Shown one piece after another: positions 8,273 through 17,503 of a DNA stretch of 26,191 nt. This DNA comes from Coemansia sp. RSA 922 (Eukaryota > Kickxellomycota > Kickxellomycetes > Kickxellales > Kickxellaceae), in contig JANBQS010000210.1 of assembly GCA_027577415.1 (NCBI GenBank), positions 1 through 26,191 of the forward strand. The letters are read 5' to 3'. The notes under the pieces are model-generated. The model was not told the origin of the DNA, searched no databases, and saw only the letters and a list, made by a program, of their open reading frames with translations. Numbering within the stretch: position 1 is the stretch's first letter; the number at the start of each line of letters is the position of its first letter. The translations under genes were made by a program, and so were the position numbers.

Positions 8273-9715
8273 CTAGGCTTCGGCGTTGTGGTGTTCTGAC
8301 CTGTGGGTGACCTCATAATCGACATGTACGTGACATCTACCTACGCCAGGCATACGTTCATATTTTTCTTGTAGCGATTCCGCAACATCATGGAGTGTTA
8401 TCAAAGGAGTACAGGGTGGCATAACGATATCCACTTCGACGAATAGTTTGGCGCCCGAGTGATAGGCAACAACACGGTCGACTTTTTCAATACGTGGGTC
8501 ATGAGTGATAGCCGTATATGTGAGGACCTGTATGAGACGAGGATCAGCGCTGATTCCAACAATAAGTTTGATCTGGTCCCAGGCCTCAGCAACCCATGAC
8601 CTCAAAATCATGATGGCAATGATTAGAGAGCCCAGAGGATCCATCCATGCAACCGCATGCTTTCCCACCACCGCCATAGATAGACCAAAGGCGTTGACAA
8701 ACACGTCGTTCCGGTGATCAGTCATCAGCACATGGGTTGTGTGGTATTCGCGTAATGTGTAGCAGTAAAAATACAGTGTGATCTTCGCCACCAGGGCCGC
8801 CACCACGCACACGGCATCGTATACGGAGAGTTGATTAGGCGTAGCACTACGCTTCCACAGGGCGTTCACCGACTCGACAAACAAGGCTACGGAGAATGTG
8901 CCCATGAGCACGGCAAATACAATGACACCGATTGTTTCCAGCTTGAATCTGCCCGAGGGATACAATGAAAAGCGGTCGCGACGACGGGCAGCCATAGACG
9001 CCAGTAGTAAGATGATAGAAGACAAGAGGTCCATCATGGCCTCGCTCATCGTAGCAAACAGTGCCAAAGATTTGGACGATATAGCCGCATACAACTGCGC
9101 CAACACCACCAGTACGTTGACCACCACTGACACGCGTACTGCCATATCTACTTGCCGTTGTTTACTGTGTCGCTCTCGCATCTGTAGTTCTAGTACATCG
9201 TCGGTGTGTTGCTGGTTGACTGAGAGCAGCTCGGCGATGAGCTCGTTCTGAGTCTCGTAGAACGCCGCTACTTTAGGCCCACTGTTTTGCGCGATCTTCC
9301 GTAGTGCCTCATCATTGACCTGTGCTGCTATGAACTGGGGCACTAGTACTGTTTCGGCCCGCGTAATGCTCGATGACATGGAGCCACCGTCAAATGTGCG
9401 GCTGCTGCTGCCGATCCGCTGGCACCGTCGGCACGGCGACTCTTCGCTGGTAATCGTACCGTAGCTCGCGGGCTGTTTGGGCGTGCTTGGTCCCAAAGCC
9501 GGACCATGCTTGCAGACCATGGGGCTAGGATTAGCTGGAGATAACAGTGGGGAGGTCGATGGCGGCAGCAATGGAGCTGTATCATCGGTAAGCGGCAAGG
9601 TGTCTGTGTCTGCAGCTGGTGGCGAGTGGGTCTTGGCAGACTTGCGAGTCTTTTTGCCTGTCCGTTTGCCGCCAGTTCCACTGGATTTTGATTGCTGCTT
9701 GCCAGCTTTGGCCAT
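8273..9715 (-). CDS. Cation diffusion facilitator, Mn-type (MTP8-11-like) metal exporter
   Basis: The protein has 480 residues with start MAKAGKQQ at 9715. A longer in-frame ATG near 9808 would add an AT-rich hydrophobic leader and is less likely. A low-complexity, lysine/proline-rich N-terminus of about 120 residues precedes six transmembrane helices (about 193-375) and a cytosolic CDF domain ending in SLQEKYERMPGVGRCHVHVDYE. The second metal motif is DHRND (Asp333, Asp337), the DxxxD form typical of manganese-selecting CDF proteins. The first motif reads SEAMMD (Glu225, Asp229), where I would expect Asp in the first position. The C-terminal wording (FVEVDIVMP, HDVAESLQEK) closely follows plant MTP11-like Mn transporters. 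It probably moves Mn2+ or a related metal into an organelle in exchange for protons; the metal is inferred. Confidence 0.88.
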   Translation of the reverse strand: MAKAGKQQSKSSGTGGKRTGKKTRKSAKTHSPPAADTDTLPLTDDTAPLLPPSTSPLLSPANPSPMVCKHGPALGPSTPKQPASYGTITSEESPCRRCQRIGSSSRTFDGGSMSSSITRAETVLVPQFIAAQVNDEALRKIAQNSGPKVAAFYETQNELIAELLSVNQQHTDDVLELQMRERHSKQRQVDMAVRVSVVVNVLVVLAQLYAAISSKSLALFATMSEAMMDLLSSIILLLASMAARRRDRFSLYPSGRFKLETIGVIVFAVLMGTFSVALFVESVNALWKRSATPNQLSVYDAVCVVAALVAKITLYFYCYTLREYHTTHVLMTDHRNDVFVNAFGLSMAVVGKHAVAWMDPLGSLIIAIMILRSWVAEAWDQIKLIVGISADPRLIQVLTYTAITHDPRIEKVDRVVAYHSGAKLFVEVDIVMPPCTPLITLHDVAESLQEKYERMPGVGRCHVHVDYEVTHRSEHHNAEA

Positions 9716-10304
9716 ATTACAAGTATACAAGAATAGTGAGAGAATAAAAGAAAAAAAAAGAGCGAGAAGAAAAAGAAAATTTTTTTTAAAGACAATGCCA
9801 GTGTGCATGAACAAGAAAAAAAAAATAGTGGGGTTGATTATCTTTTTTTTTTTTTTCGTTATCAATCTCTTGAGCGGCAGTAGCGCATGGCCAAGATGAT
9901 GACAACAAAGTAAAAAGTTTCTCCAAGAGACAGACAGACCAGGCTGACTGAAACGAAGGACGAACGCACTACACTACTGCGCAAGAAAAAAATTTTGTAT
10001 AGTAGTTTTTTTTTCTTTTTCTAAAAAGAACCGATCATGGGGAGACATTCGATTGTGGTCCAAAAATACTCCTTATTTCACACGCTCATAGAGCTATATA
10101 AAGAAAAAGAATCAGCCACAATATATATATTACAAGAAAGGCTACTGAAGAACAATAGATAAAGAAGGGAGAGCCCCACCATTGCTCTAGTAAGAAAAAG
10201 TTTGTAAGCAAAACTGGCAAGAAAACAAAAAAAAAATCCCTCGTTTTTGTCCATGTTTTTTGCCACAATAACAATAAAAAAATCGGCGATAGAGAAAGGA
10301 GAAA
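9716..10304. other. AT-rich intergenic region upstream of the CDF gene
   Basis: About 590 bp of A/T-rich DNA contain the CDF promoter and the 3' flank of the 165-residue gene. A run of 14 T lies at 9843-9856 with several further poly-A/T tracts. Overlapping open frames on the minus strand at about 10078-10308 are Phe/Leu/Lys-rich products of this composition, not convincing genes. Confidence 0.5.
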
Positions 10305-10802
10305 TCATGCTTCGGCGGTAGTTGCCGTACCATGTACGTCGCCTCCATAGAGTTTCCGACGCAGATCCGCAAACGTGCCGAGTGCCGGTGTTTGCGGTTC
10401 CTCATCCTCATCGTCCTCATCATCATAGTACTGGCCGTAAAACGTCAGCTCTGAATTACTAGGTGGCGATGCTGGCGACAACAAACCTGTATTTACGGGC
10501 TCCACCATCTCTGGTTTTACCATATCCAAGAAAAGCATAGGCGCCGCCGACAACGGACGTGTCCGTACTGCACCTAATGACCCTGGACTAGACAGACACC
10601 TAATAGCGGTAGGTGGCAAGGCACTGATGGGAGTCATACAGTGGTCAAATAACTCGCTAAGTGCCTCACGTTTCAACTCTGGGTCTAAGCACTGGACGGC
10701 TATCCGACTTAAGTTCGGTGGCTGTTGCCGATGTGTATGTGGAGGAGACGGTGGAGATGACGATCTGCGTAACGGGTTAGTATTTAACTTGGTCGACTCC
10801 AT
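10305..10802 (-). CDS. Hypothetical protein, 165 residues, proline/serine-rich with acidic patch
   Basis: Start MESTKLNTN is at 10802; the frame upstream is AT-rich UTR that happens to stay open. I do not recognise the family. Visible parts are a Ser/Pro/Arg-rich N-terminus (RRSSSPPSPPHTHRQQ), a more ordered stretch (IAVQCLDPELKREALSELFDH, about 36-56), several SP-rich segments, an acidic run (YYDDEDDEDEE, about 124-134), and a C-terminal FADLRRKLYGG segment. It looks mostly disordered and could be a regulatory or phosphorylated protein. TATA-like elements sit just upstream (10803-10808 and 10822-10828). Codon use and clean frame support a real gene. Confidence 0.6.
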   Translation of the reverse strand: MESTKLNTNPLRRSSSPPSPPHTHRQQPPNLSRIAVQCLDPELKREALSELFDHCMTPISALPPTAIRCLSSPGSLGAVRTRPLSAAPMLFLDMVKPEMVEPVNTGLLSPASPPSNSELTFYGQYYDDEDDEDEEPQTPALGTFADLRRKLYGGDVHGTATTAEA

Positions 10803-11589
10803 TATATAAAAAAAAAACAGGTATATAAAGAGCAAGATGGAGAAAGGTAGAGTGAGATATATGGCGTAAGGTTCTTCCAAAACAAAAATAGAGCGCAGTA
10901 GTAATAGAGGTTTCAGACAAGGAAGAGAAATATTTGCAAGTGGGGTGTGTGTAGAAGAGGGAGGGAGACCGTTCAGGGCAAGAAAAAAATATATATAGAA
11001 AAGAAACGCTCCCCCACTCCCACCCTCTCAGTGAGAGGTTTTCCGGCCACGTTCATTTTCTTGACTGTGAACATGCAGTGTAGATAAACACAGACATGAA
11101 GCGATGTAATTGGACTGCGTAAACGTGAGAGTGAGGGGGCTTTGGGGGGAGAGCCTGCGCCTCTGCGCCAAGCAAGGGTACCTGCTTCTGGAAGAAAAAA
11201 TAAAAAAGTGCGGTGATGCTGGTGATCTCCCCTCCCCCTTCTCAAAATCAGAGAGGAAAAAAAAAATAATGACCATTATCAGTTGGATGGGGGATACAAG
11301 AAGCGCGCGAATTATCTCGTCCACGAGCTATAAGGGGTTGTTATTTGTAAACAGACTGTATTCCGTCCACGAGGACCGTTTAGTACCAAAAGACAACGTG
11401 TTTTTCTTGTTCTTCTGGCTCCCCGGTGCGGAGAAAACGCATGATCTTCTTCTGTATCGCGTGTACGTAACAATGACAAATTACGCACTGCAGCGTAAAA
11501 ACATATCTGACAACAAACATCCCCCCTGCACAAGCACACGATAAACGCTGCTTGATATTGGGGGCTCAACAGTTTTCGCTCAGATCTCT

Positions 11590-11601
11590 AATCACGTGAT
11601 T
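11590..11601. promoter_or_regulatory. 12-bp palindrome AATCACGTGATT containing an extended E-box
   Basis: A perfect dyad contains TCACGTGA, the extended CACGTG E-box known to bind bHLH and bHLH-zipper factors (Cbf1/SREBP/MITF type). It is 788 bp upstream of the 165-residue gene and about 690 bp past the end of MED14. The exact 12-bp symmetry makes a chance match less likely than a bare hexamer. Confidence 0.45.
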
Positions 11602-11659
11602 ATTACGCATCAAGAGTGGCTATTAAATTAAGGGGCTAAAAATTTGAAAGTCTCGACTA

Positions 11660-11676
11660 GCTCAAAAATTTTGAGC
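11660..11676. repeat. 17-nt inverted repeat GCTCAAAA-A-TTTTGAGC
   Basis: Eight-base arms are perfectly complementary around one central base. It lies 58 bp from the E-box palindrome in a gene-free region. It may be a protein site; as a transcript it could not form a normal loop, so a terminator hairpin is unlikely. Confidence 0.5.
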
Positions 11677-12278
11677 GAACAGTGTTCAAAGAAAGACACA
11701 CGCGCAAAAGTCGGTTTTGGCGTGGGTTCGAATACTAGAGACAACACAATTTGTTTTAATGTGGGATGCGCGGCAGATACCTGCATTCGCCTATTATGAC
11801 TAGTTTTCAGAGACGCGATTTGGAATCAAACGGACTGAGAGTGGGATTGTAGGCTGTGAGAGGTGGTTTACGAGGTACAGAGTGAAAACTTTGATGCTCG
11901 TATTCTTTACCTCCCTCAGTCTCTCCTTTCGCAAACCCATTTGGGTGAGCCTCTCTATCTAAAGTAGTTTCGAGTCATTAATGTCAATGATTGCTTAGTT
12001 TGGCTTATGCTTACGCCTGCCGTCTTGGCTTTGTTTGCGAAGCGCTTATAATCTGATAGCGTATAGTTCGCCTACCAACGCATCCCAGACTAATAGGCTC
12101 GGGCTTGGTTCCTCTCTCCTGCCGCAAGGTGGGGGTGAGGGTCTCAATTGATAAGGCTCAACCCGGGCTATTGCGCATTCATATTCCTAGACGGGCTGTA
12201 GCAACTATGTTGCATTGACAGCTGCGTCACAACCATGGAAGCGACAGTTTTAATTTTATTATAATAATATTTTTTTTT

Positions 12279-15200
12279 TTACACTTGGGTTAATTTACTA
12301 ACAATGTCAAACCACCTGGACTTTCCACTCTTACCCATGTCTCTCGTAAATGCAGTTTGGGTATCAAGCGCGGCGACAGCAGCAGCGACCTTTTCACTCC
12401 AGACACCCGTTTTATCATCAACGACCTGAGCGGTACCCAAAACCAGGGCATACTCAATAAGCACAGTCTCCCACTCGGCGGCGGCACAGAGGAAACGCAT
12501 AGCAAACAGTACTTTCATATTGACGGCATCGATCCTGACCAGATGCTCCATGCCGTCAGCAAGAGCACAGATAACGGCCTTGCCTTCGAGCTTACGAGCA
12601 ATATCGATAATGTCCATGACGAGCTGCGGCGGCAAGGCAAGGATACGGACAAGTACGCCTGCGCGTTGACGGATATCAGTGGTCTGACTCTTAAACATCC
12701 TTGTCAGGTATGCGGCGGCAGCGTCGGTGATGCCGTTGGGCGGGCGGTTGAGCGGCACAATGCGCACGTCCAGGTCGACACGCATCAGCGTAGACGGAAC
12801 AGAGTACAAGTCAGATAGCAATGCCATGCCGCCGCTCAAATCATCATCATCGTCATTGGGAAGAGACAGCGGCGGCTCCACAGGAGCTTTGGGCGCATCG
12901 CTACTACTCTCATCAGCGGCAGAGGAGGTGACGCCGGCCTGCATCAGAAACTCGCAACGAACAGAGTCGCGAGAACCCGTAAAGCCAACAATCATGACTT
13001 GGCGACCACCTGGCTGCTGGGTTCCACCTACCGCCGTGGGATCCGAGGGAGCAATCTCCTCGGTATAGACGAGCTTTTCCTTGACGCAGAACAAAGAATC
13101 CGTTCTACCCCGCGCACCCGCGCCAACAGCAGCCGGCTGATGGTGTTGGTCAACGGCTTCCTGGGTGCGGGCAATAGCAGACTCGAGCAGATCCCGAACA
13201 TGAACCGACTGCACCAGCCAATGCATCAACGACCGCAGTACAGGCACTAGATGCAGCCTGGAACACAAAACGGCAGCAGGCGGCAAGACGACAAAGGTAG
13301 GAGCGCGAGCCGAGTTTTGCTTATTGTTCATCTCGCGGAAGCGATACAGGTACTGCTCGATCTTTGATGCGCCCGGACGCAGGCGATGGAGATTACGCTG
13401 GAACAGGCGCACCTTGTCTCTCCTCTGACCACTAGACGGCTCCTCCTCCTCGAGATAGTTGGTGTCGTGCAGTATGGTCGAAATGCACTTTTCCAGCTTT
13501 TCCCAGTCGAATCGCATGCCGCGCGCCATGGCGTCCAGCCAGTCAGCAAACAGCGGAATGGGCTCCGTCGCAGGGGTGACCAGGGGCTCGGGGGCGCCAC
13601 CAGCAGCACTGGCAGACTTTGTGGGCGAGTTGCGGGCACGGCGGGGACGCGTGGCTCCAACGGCGTCAGTGATGTGGAACAGATCGCTCGAAACCAGGCG
13701 CAAGTCAACGACATAGCGCGAGTTAAAGACCAGGCGCATGTTGTCGGCGGCGGTGTACATATGCATGACGTTGAGGTCACGCACCGACTCAAAGGCATGG
13801 GCAACGTCATTAGACAGCGACGCAATCTTGTGTATTGCCAAAAGAGCGTGGTCGGACGTATTGTCGTTGATCGAGGGTGGCAGTGGTGGCGGCGGCGGGC
13901 GTGCGCAGCGGACAGTGGACACCTGCTCGATGGAGCGCAGGATATGGCTGATGGGCATCATCTGCACGATAATAGACAGGACAGCCAGCGGGTTTCCAGT
14001 GAGGTTAAGGCGCGCCTGCAGAGTGCGCAGCCAGCGCGAAAGGCCCGGGTCGATGTTGGCAGTAGCCAGGCTGCAGGGCCAAGTGGAGGCAATGCGCACG
14101 GTCTGCCCAGTCTTTGCGTCGACGTCAGCGAGCGTCAAGTGGTAGGCCAACTGCTGGTGCTGCTGCTGCTGCTCGGATGATGGCACGCAGCACGAGATGG
14201 ACAGAAAGCACGAGCCCAGGCACTGCACAACGAGCTCGGCCGAGCAGGGCGGGGCGGGCTCCATGGTCGTGGCGGCCTTGGTGTAGGGCCCAGGGGAGAC
14301 CGGGTAGTAGGCGACGGTCGACGCCAGCACGCGGCGCAGGGCCCGCTGCTCCCAGGCAAACAGGTGGCGGGCGACGTGGGCCATGAGGTGCAGCTCGGTC
14401 CAGTCGCGGATGAGGCGCTGCAGGGCGTGGCCAACGCGGCGGTAGACGCGCACGACCTTGCTGTAGCCGGTGTGGCTGGTGCTGCTGCTGTCCTTGTGGT
14501 ATCCGCCGTCGGCGCCGGCGCGGCTGCCAAAGTACACGGCGTCGGCGTAGGCTTGGGCCACGGGCTGCGGCAGCGCGTCGAGCGCCACGGGCAGCGCGGC
14601 GACGGCGTGGCAGGGGACGACGTGGCGCTTGTCGGCCAGCGGGGCCGCGTCCAGCTCGTCGCACGCCACGCGCAGCGACACCATGCGGCGCGCCTCGTCG
14701 GGCAGCACGGCGCGCTGGGCCACGCGCCAGTTGACGGCGGCGGCGCGCATCAGCGCGGCCACCGGCACGTACAGCACCGGCACGTGCTCGTCCAGCTCGT
14801 ACAGGCCCATGCGGTCGAGGCCCACCACCGACAGCTCCTGCGACACGGCGGCGCGCGGGCCGTGCGGCGACGTCGAGAACTTTGGCAGGCGCACGGCGTA
14901 GGGGATGCGCCGCGCCGCCAGCTGCGCCTGGATGGCCCGCACCGCCAGCCGCGCGCGCACGGCCGACGCCAGCGCGTTGACGTAGTCCAGCCCGATGGCC
15001 GTGCGCCCCGCCAGCATCGCCTCGGCGCGCGCGCAGCTCGACGGCGCGCCCGACAGCCGCCGCGCCACCGACGCAAACAGCCGGTCGACCTGCAGCGCCT
15101 CGACCTGCGTGACGTCGCGCACCAGGCCGCCGCCGCCCAGGCACACCAGGCGGAACCGCAGGCGGTCGGTCATGGCCGCCATGACGAACCACTCGCCGCC

Positions 15201-17174
15201 GCCCTCGGTGCCCTCGACGCGGTAGAAGCGCAGCCGCTGCGCCAGCCCGCCGACGTCGCGCGCCAGCATGTCTGCGTCGGCCTGCGCCACGCGCAGCGGA
15301 AACCCGCCGCCCGCGTGCTCCTGGCGCCGCAGCCCCAGCGCGCGCTCGGCCAGCGCGTCCAGGTCCGCCAGCGCCAGGCCTGCGCGCAGGTCGACCAGAA
15401 GCTCGGCGATGCGCCACGGGCTGCGGTTGGCGCGCTCGCCCAGCTGCGCCACCAGCGCCTCGCCCAGCGCCGCGCCGCCCGCCGCCGCCCGCACGCCCAG
15501 CCGCCCCGACACGCCGTCGACCGTGACGTCGACGGCCCCCTCGCCCAGCCGGAACCACGCGCGCAGCCGGGGCGTCGCTGCGAGCCGAGCCGCGTCGTCC
15601 GCAGCGACTTCGGCGCCCGACGCCGCCACAAACGCCAGCTGCGCGGCGGCCGCGCCCAGCGACGCGGCCACGGCGGCGTGCAGGCCCTCGAGGATGGCCA
15701 GCGCGTGCTGCCACGTCGCCTGCCGCAGCAGCCGCTCGACGTCGACGGCCGACGAGTCCAGCCGCAGCCGCATGTCGGCGTCGGCCATCTCGCCCAGCCC
15801 CGCCGCCGTGCGCTGCCAGGCCTGCGGCGCCGCGAGCCCGGCGTGGGCGGCCCAGGCCACGCGCAGCCCGGCCTTTGGAATCAGGTCGCGCCGCCCGCGC
15901 TCCATGCGCGCAAACTCGCCGTCGCCCGCCACGGCCGCCGCCTGCGCCCCCGCCTCGGCCGCCGCGTGGATCGGCCGCGGCACTGGCAGCCCCACCACGC
16001 GCAGCTCGATGGAGTTGCCCCCCGAGCCGAGCCCCGCTGCTGCCCGCCCCGACGCCCAGTAGCGCAGCACCAGCGCCGACCGGTCGCCGGTCATCTCGGC
16101 CTGCAGCGCGCCCTCCCACCGCGTGCGCCGCAGCGTCGTCGCCTGCCGCGCCACCGTCTCCAGCAGCACCGCCAGGCTCTGCCGGTGCAGAAAGTCGTAC
16201 AGCTGCGCCAGCTGCGGCACGGCCTCGTCGTCGCTGGGCGCCGAGGACGCCTCGACCAAGATCTGCTGCGCCCGCTCAACCAGCGCCCAGTTGTTAGCCG
16301 GCTGCTGCTGCTGGTCGTCGCCCACCAGCAGCTTGACGCCCACCACATGCCACGGAATGTCCTTGCCGTGCTGCAGCAGCGTCAGCGTCGCCTCAAACTC
16401 GCCCTCGACACAAAAGACAATCCGCCCTCCGCCAATCACATACTGTCGCATCGCCACAGGCACGGCCTCGCCGCCCAGCATGCGGCTGCGAATAATGTCG
16501 TCGATGGCCAGCAGCGTCTTTCCTATCTGACGCCTGCTGAGCCGGGGCTTGCTTACGTGGCGCGAAATAGCCAGCGGCAGCCGCTGGTAGCTCCCGGTGG
16601 TCAAAATGTCCACTGCGTTGCCCACATCGTAGTTGCGCATGCGCACGTTGGGCATCGACAGAAACGCCGCGTAGAGGCTGTCCACCGAGCACTCAAAGTA
16701 CCGGTTCTGCGAGTCGAGATACGCGATTGAGTTTTGGCATTTTTGAATGTGCCGCGCGTTTTTGGCCCACCGCACCAGCACCAGCAGCTTTGTCAGTAGC
16801 GACGACATGTGCTCCGTGTAGTTCAAAAGCTCTTTCCGCCGCTCGCCTTCCCCGCGGCTCGGCAGCGTGTCTACGAGTGTTACGAGCTCTGTGTACGCAA
16901 ACGTTACTAGTCGCTCGAGTATTTCGCTCAACTGAACCATTTGCACGTTTATCTGCGGCAGCTCATCCGCCGACATAGTGTTGCCGTCAGACGACCCATC
17001 GTTGTCGCTGTTGTGTTGTCTTTGCAAAGTCACTTGTTGTAGGCGCTGTTGTTGTGACTCGCTATCGCCGTTAATGTCCATGCTGTTTGCCCTGCTGCTG
17101 AACACCTGCTGCTCTGTGTTTCCCGGTGTAGCAGACTCTACTTGCGATGGCACTCGCTGTACAGTCGGCCACAT
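12279..17174 (-). CDS. MED14: Mediator complex subunit 14 (Rgr1-like)
   Basis: The protein has 1631 residues; the ATG at 17174 follows an AT-rich leader. MED14 is the backbone joining head, middle and tail of Mediator, needed for RNA polymerase II transcription. A Gln/Ser/Asp-rich leader (1-70) precedes the conserved Med14 domain (about 72-200). That domain includes ILERLVTFAYTELVTLVDTL, RRKELLNYTEHMSSLLTKLLVLVRWAKNA, QKCQNSIAYLDSQNRYF and the DILTTGSYQRLP close, which match fungal and animal MED14. The rest is poorly conserved, ending in an alpha-rich tail. At 1631 residues it is clearly longer than yeast Rgr1 (about 1080). Residues of about 240-1015 are Ala/Arg/Gly/Val-rich and encoded by very GC-rich DNA, unlike both ends. 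A short polyglutamine (SEQQQQHQQ) occurs near residue 1005. It is divergent from the Tpa1 gene. Confidence 0.9.
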   Translation of the reverse strand: MWPTVQRVPSQVESATPGNTEQQVFSSRANSMDINGDSESQQQRLQQVTLQRQHNSDNDGSSDGNTMSADELPQINVQMVQLSEILERLVTFAYTELVTLVDTLPSRGEGERRKELLNYTEHMSSLLTKLLVLVRWAKNARHIQKCQNSIAYLDSQNRYFECSVDSLYAAFLSMPNVRMRNYDVGNAVDILTTGSYQRLPLAISRHVSKPRLSRRQIGKTLLAIDDIIRSRMLGGEAVPVAMRQYVIGGGRIVFCVEGEFEATLTLLQHGKDIPWHVVGVKLLVGDDQQQQPANNWALVERAQQILVEASSAPSDDEAVPQLAQLYDFLHRQSLAVLLETVARQATTLRRTRWEGALQAEMTGDRSALVLRYWASGRAAAGLGSGGNSIELRVVGLPVPRPIHAAAEAGAQAAAVAGDGEFARMERGRRDLIPKAGLRVAWAAHAGLAAPQAWQRTAAGLGEMADADMRLRLDSSAVDVERLLRQATWQHALAILEGLHAAVAASLGAAAAQLAFVAASGAEVAADDAARLAATPRLRAWFRLGEGAVDVTVDGVSGRLGVRAAAGGAALGEALVAQLGERANRSPWRIAELLVDLRAGLALADLDALAERALGLRRQEHAGGGFPLRVAQADADMLARDVGGLAQRLRFYRVEGTEGGGEWFVMAAMTDRLRFRLVCLGGGGLVRDVTQVEALQVDRLFASVARRLSGAPSSCARAEAMLAGRTAIGLDYVNALASAVRARLAVRAIQAQLAARRIPYAVRLPKFSTSPHGPRAAVSQELSVVGLDRMGLYELDEHVPVLYVPVAALMRAAAVNWRVAQRAVLPDEARRMVSLRVACDELDAAPLADKRHVVPCHAVAALPVALDALPQPVAQAYADAVYFGSRAGADGGYHKDSSSTSHTGYSKVVRVYRRVGHALQRLIRDWTELHLMAHVARHLFAWEQRALRRVLASTVAYYPVSPGPYTKAATTMEPAPPCSAELVVQCLGSCFLSISCCVPSSEQQQQHQQLAYHLTLADVDAKTGQTVRIASTWPCSLATANIDPGLSRWLRTLQARLNLTGNPLAVLSIIVQMMPISHILRSIEQVSTVRCARPPPPPLPPSINDNTSDHALLAIHKIASLSNDVAHAFESVRDLNVMHMYTAADNMRLVFNSRYVVDLRLVSSDLFHITDAVGATRPRRARNSPTKSASAAGGAPEPLVTPATEPIPLFADWLDAMARGMRFDWEKLEKCISTILHDTNYLEEEEPSSGQRRDKVRLFQRNLHRLRPGASKIEQYLYRFREMNNKQNSARAPTFVVLPPAAVLCSRLHLVPVLRSLMHWLVQSVHVRDLLESAIARTQEAVDQHHQPAAVGAGARGRTDSLFCVKEKLVYTEEIAPSDPTAVGGTQQPGGRQVMIVGFTGSRDSVRCEFLMQAGVTSSAADESSSDAPKAPVEPPLSLPNDDDDDLSGGMALLSDLYSVPSTLMRVDLDVRIVPLNRPPNGITDAAAAYLTRMFKSQTTDIRQRAGVLVRILALPPQLVMDIIDIARKLEGKAVICALADGMEHLVRIDAVNMKVLFAMRFLCAAAEWETVLIEYALVLGTAQVVDDKTGVWSEKVAAAVAALDTQTAFTRDMGKSGKSRWFDIVSKLTQV

Positions 17175-17503
17175 TTTTTTCTAATAAAATAATAATACAA
17201 TCCTTATGAATTAGTATCACCTTCTGTTCCAATAAGAAAATAGAAAGGACGTGTTTGATATTTTTTCAGAGTACGTACATGCGAAGGAAAAAAAAGATAA
17301 TAGTTAAAAATAAATAAATTAACAAAAGAATAAAATTTGAAATTTCGCTTGTGACACGCTCTCTTTCTCTTCAAAGCGTGTTGTTCGTGATTGGCTGTGA
17401 TTTGATTCACCGCACGAAATAAAGAAAAATAGAAGTTCCTCTTTTTTTTCCTATTTTTTTTCTTTCAAATCATTCTTTTAAAAATCTATTACGTCTTGCT
17501 GAA
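17175..17503. promoter_or_regulatory. Divergent promoter region, MED14 and Tpa1/OGFOD1 genes
   Basis: This AT-rich 329 bp lies between two divergent start codons. A 7-bp inverted repeat ACACGCT (17354-17360) / AGCGTGT (17375-17381) and an inverted CCAAT box (ATTGG, 17390-17394) cluster about 110-150 bp before the Tpa1-like ATG. T-rich runs precede both starts. No gene is seen inside. Confidence 0.5.
17354..17381. repeat. 7-bp inverted repeat ACACGCT/AGCGTGT, 14-nt spacer
   Basis: The arms are exact reverse complements, and the spacer is a pyrimidine-rich CTCTTTCTCTTCAA. It is placed 9 bp from an inverted CCAAT box in the shared MED14/Tpa1 promoter. It may bind a dimeric regulator. Confidence 0.45.

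Larger units (their letters stand above)
10803..12278. other. 1.48-kb gene-free region with palindromes, between the 165-residue gene and MED14
   Basis: No convincing coding frame is seen on either strand; the open frame at 11110-11544 begins with TTG and lacks protein character. Features are an ATATATATA tract near 10988, a 12-bp palindrome AATCACGTGATT (11590-11601), a 17-nt inverted repeat GCTCAAAAATTTTGAGC (11660-11676), and a B-box-like GGTTCGAAT (11725-11733) without a tRNA around it. The portion 11900-12240 is of mixed composition, with short potential stems such as GCAAC/GTTGC near 12200. It could hide a structured RNA, but I match no known class. Confidence 0.5.

Noticed and set aside
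9716..9865. N-terminal extension of the CDF protein
   Set aside because: The open frame upstream of 9715 is AT-rich UTR giving Phe/Lys/Leu runs. The MAKAGKQQ start fits better.
11110..11544. 144-codon plus-strand frame in the gene-free region
   Set aside because: It begins with TTG, and its composition follows local nucleotide bias with no recognisable motif.
11660..11750. Possible tRNA on the plus strand (GGTTCGAAT)
   Set aside because: The base after the loop is A, not C, the stem does not form and no A-box lies at the right distance.
14125..16119. Minus-strand open frame of 664 codons overlapping MED14 in another frame
   Set aside because: Arg/Ala/Gly-rich low-complexity product of the same GC bias, with no domain.
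14364..16730. Long plus-strand open frame (788 codons) opposite MED14
   Set aside because: It is His/Arg/Gln-rich and antisense to MED14 in its GC-rich core, where stop codons are rare in all frames. The MED14 frame has the conserved domain.
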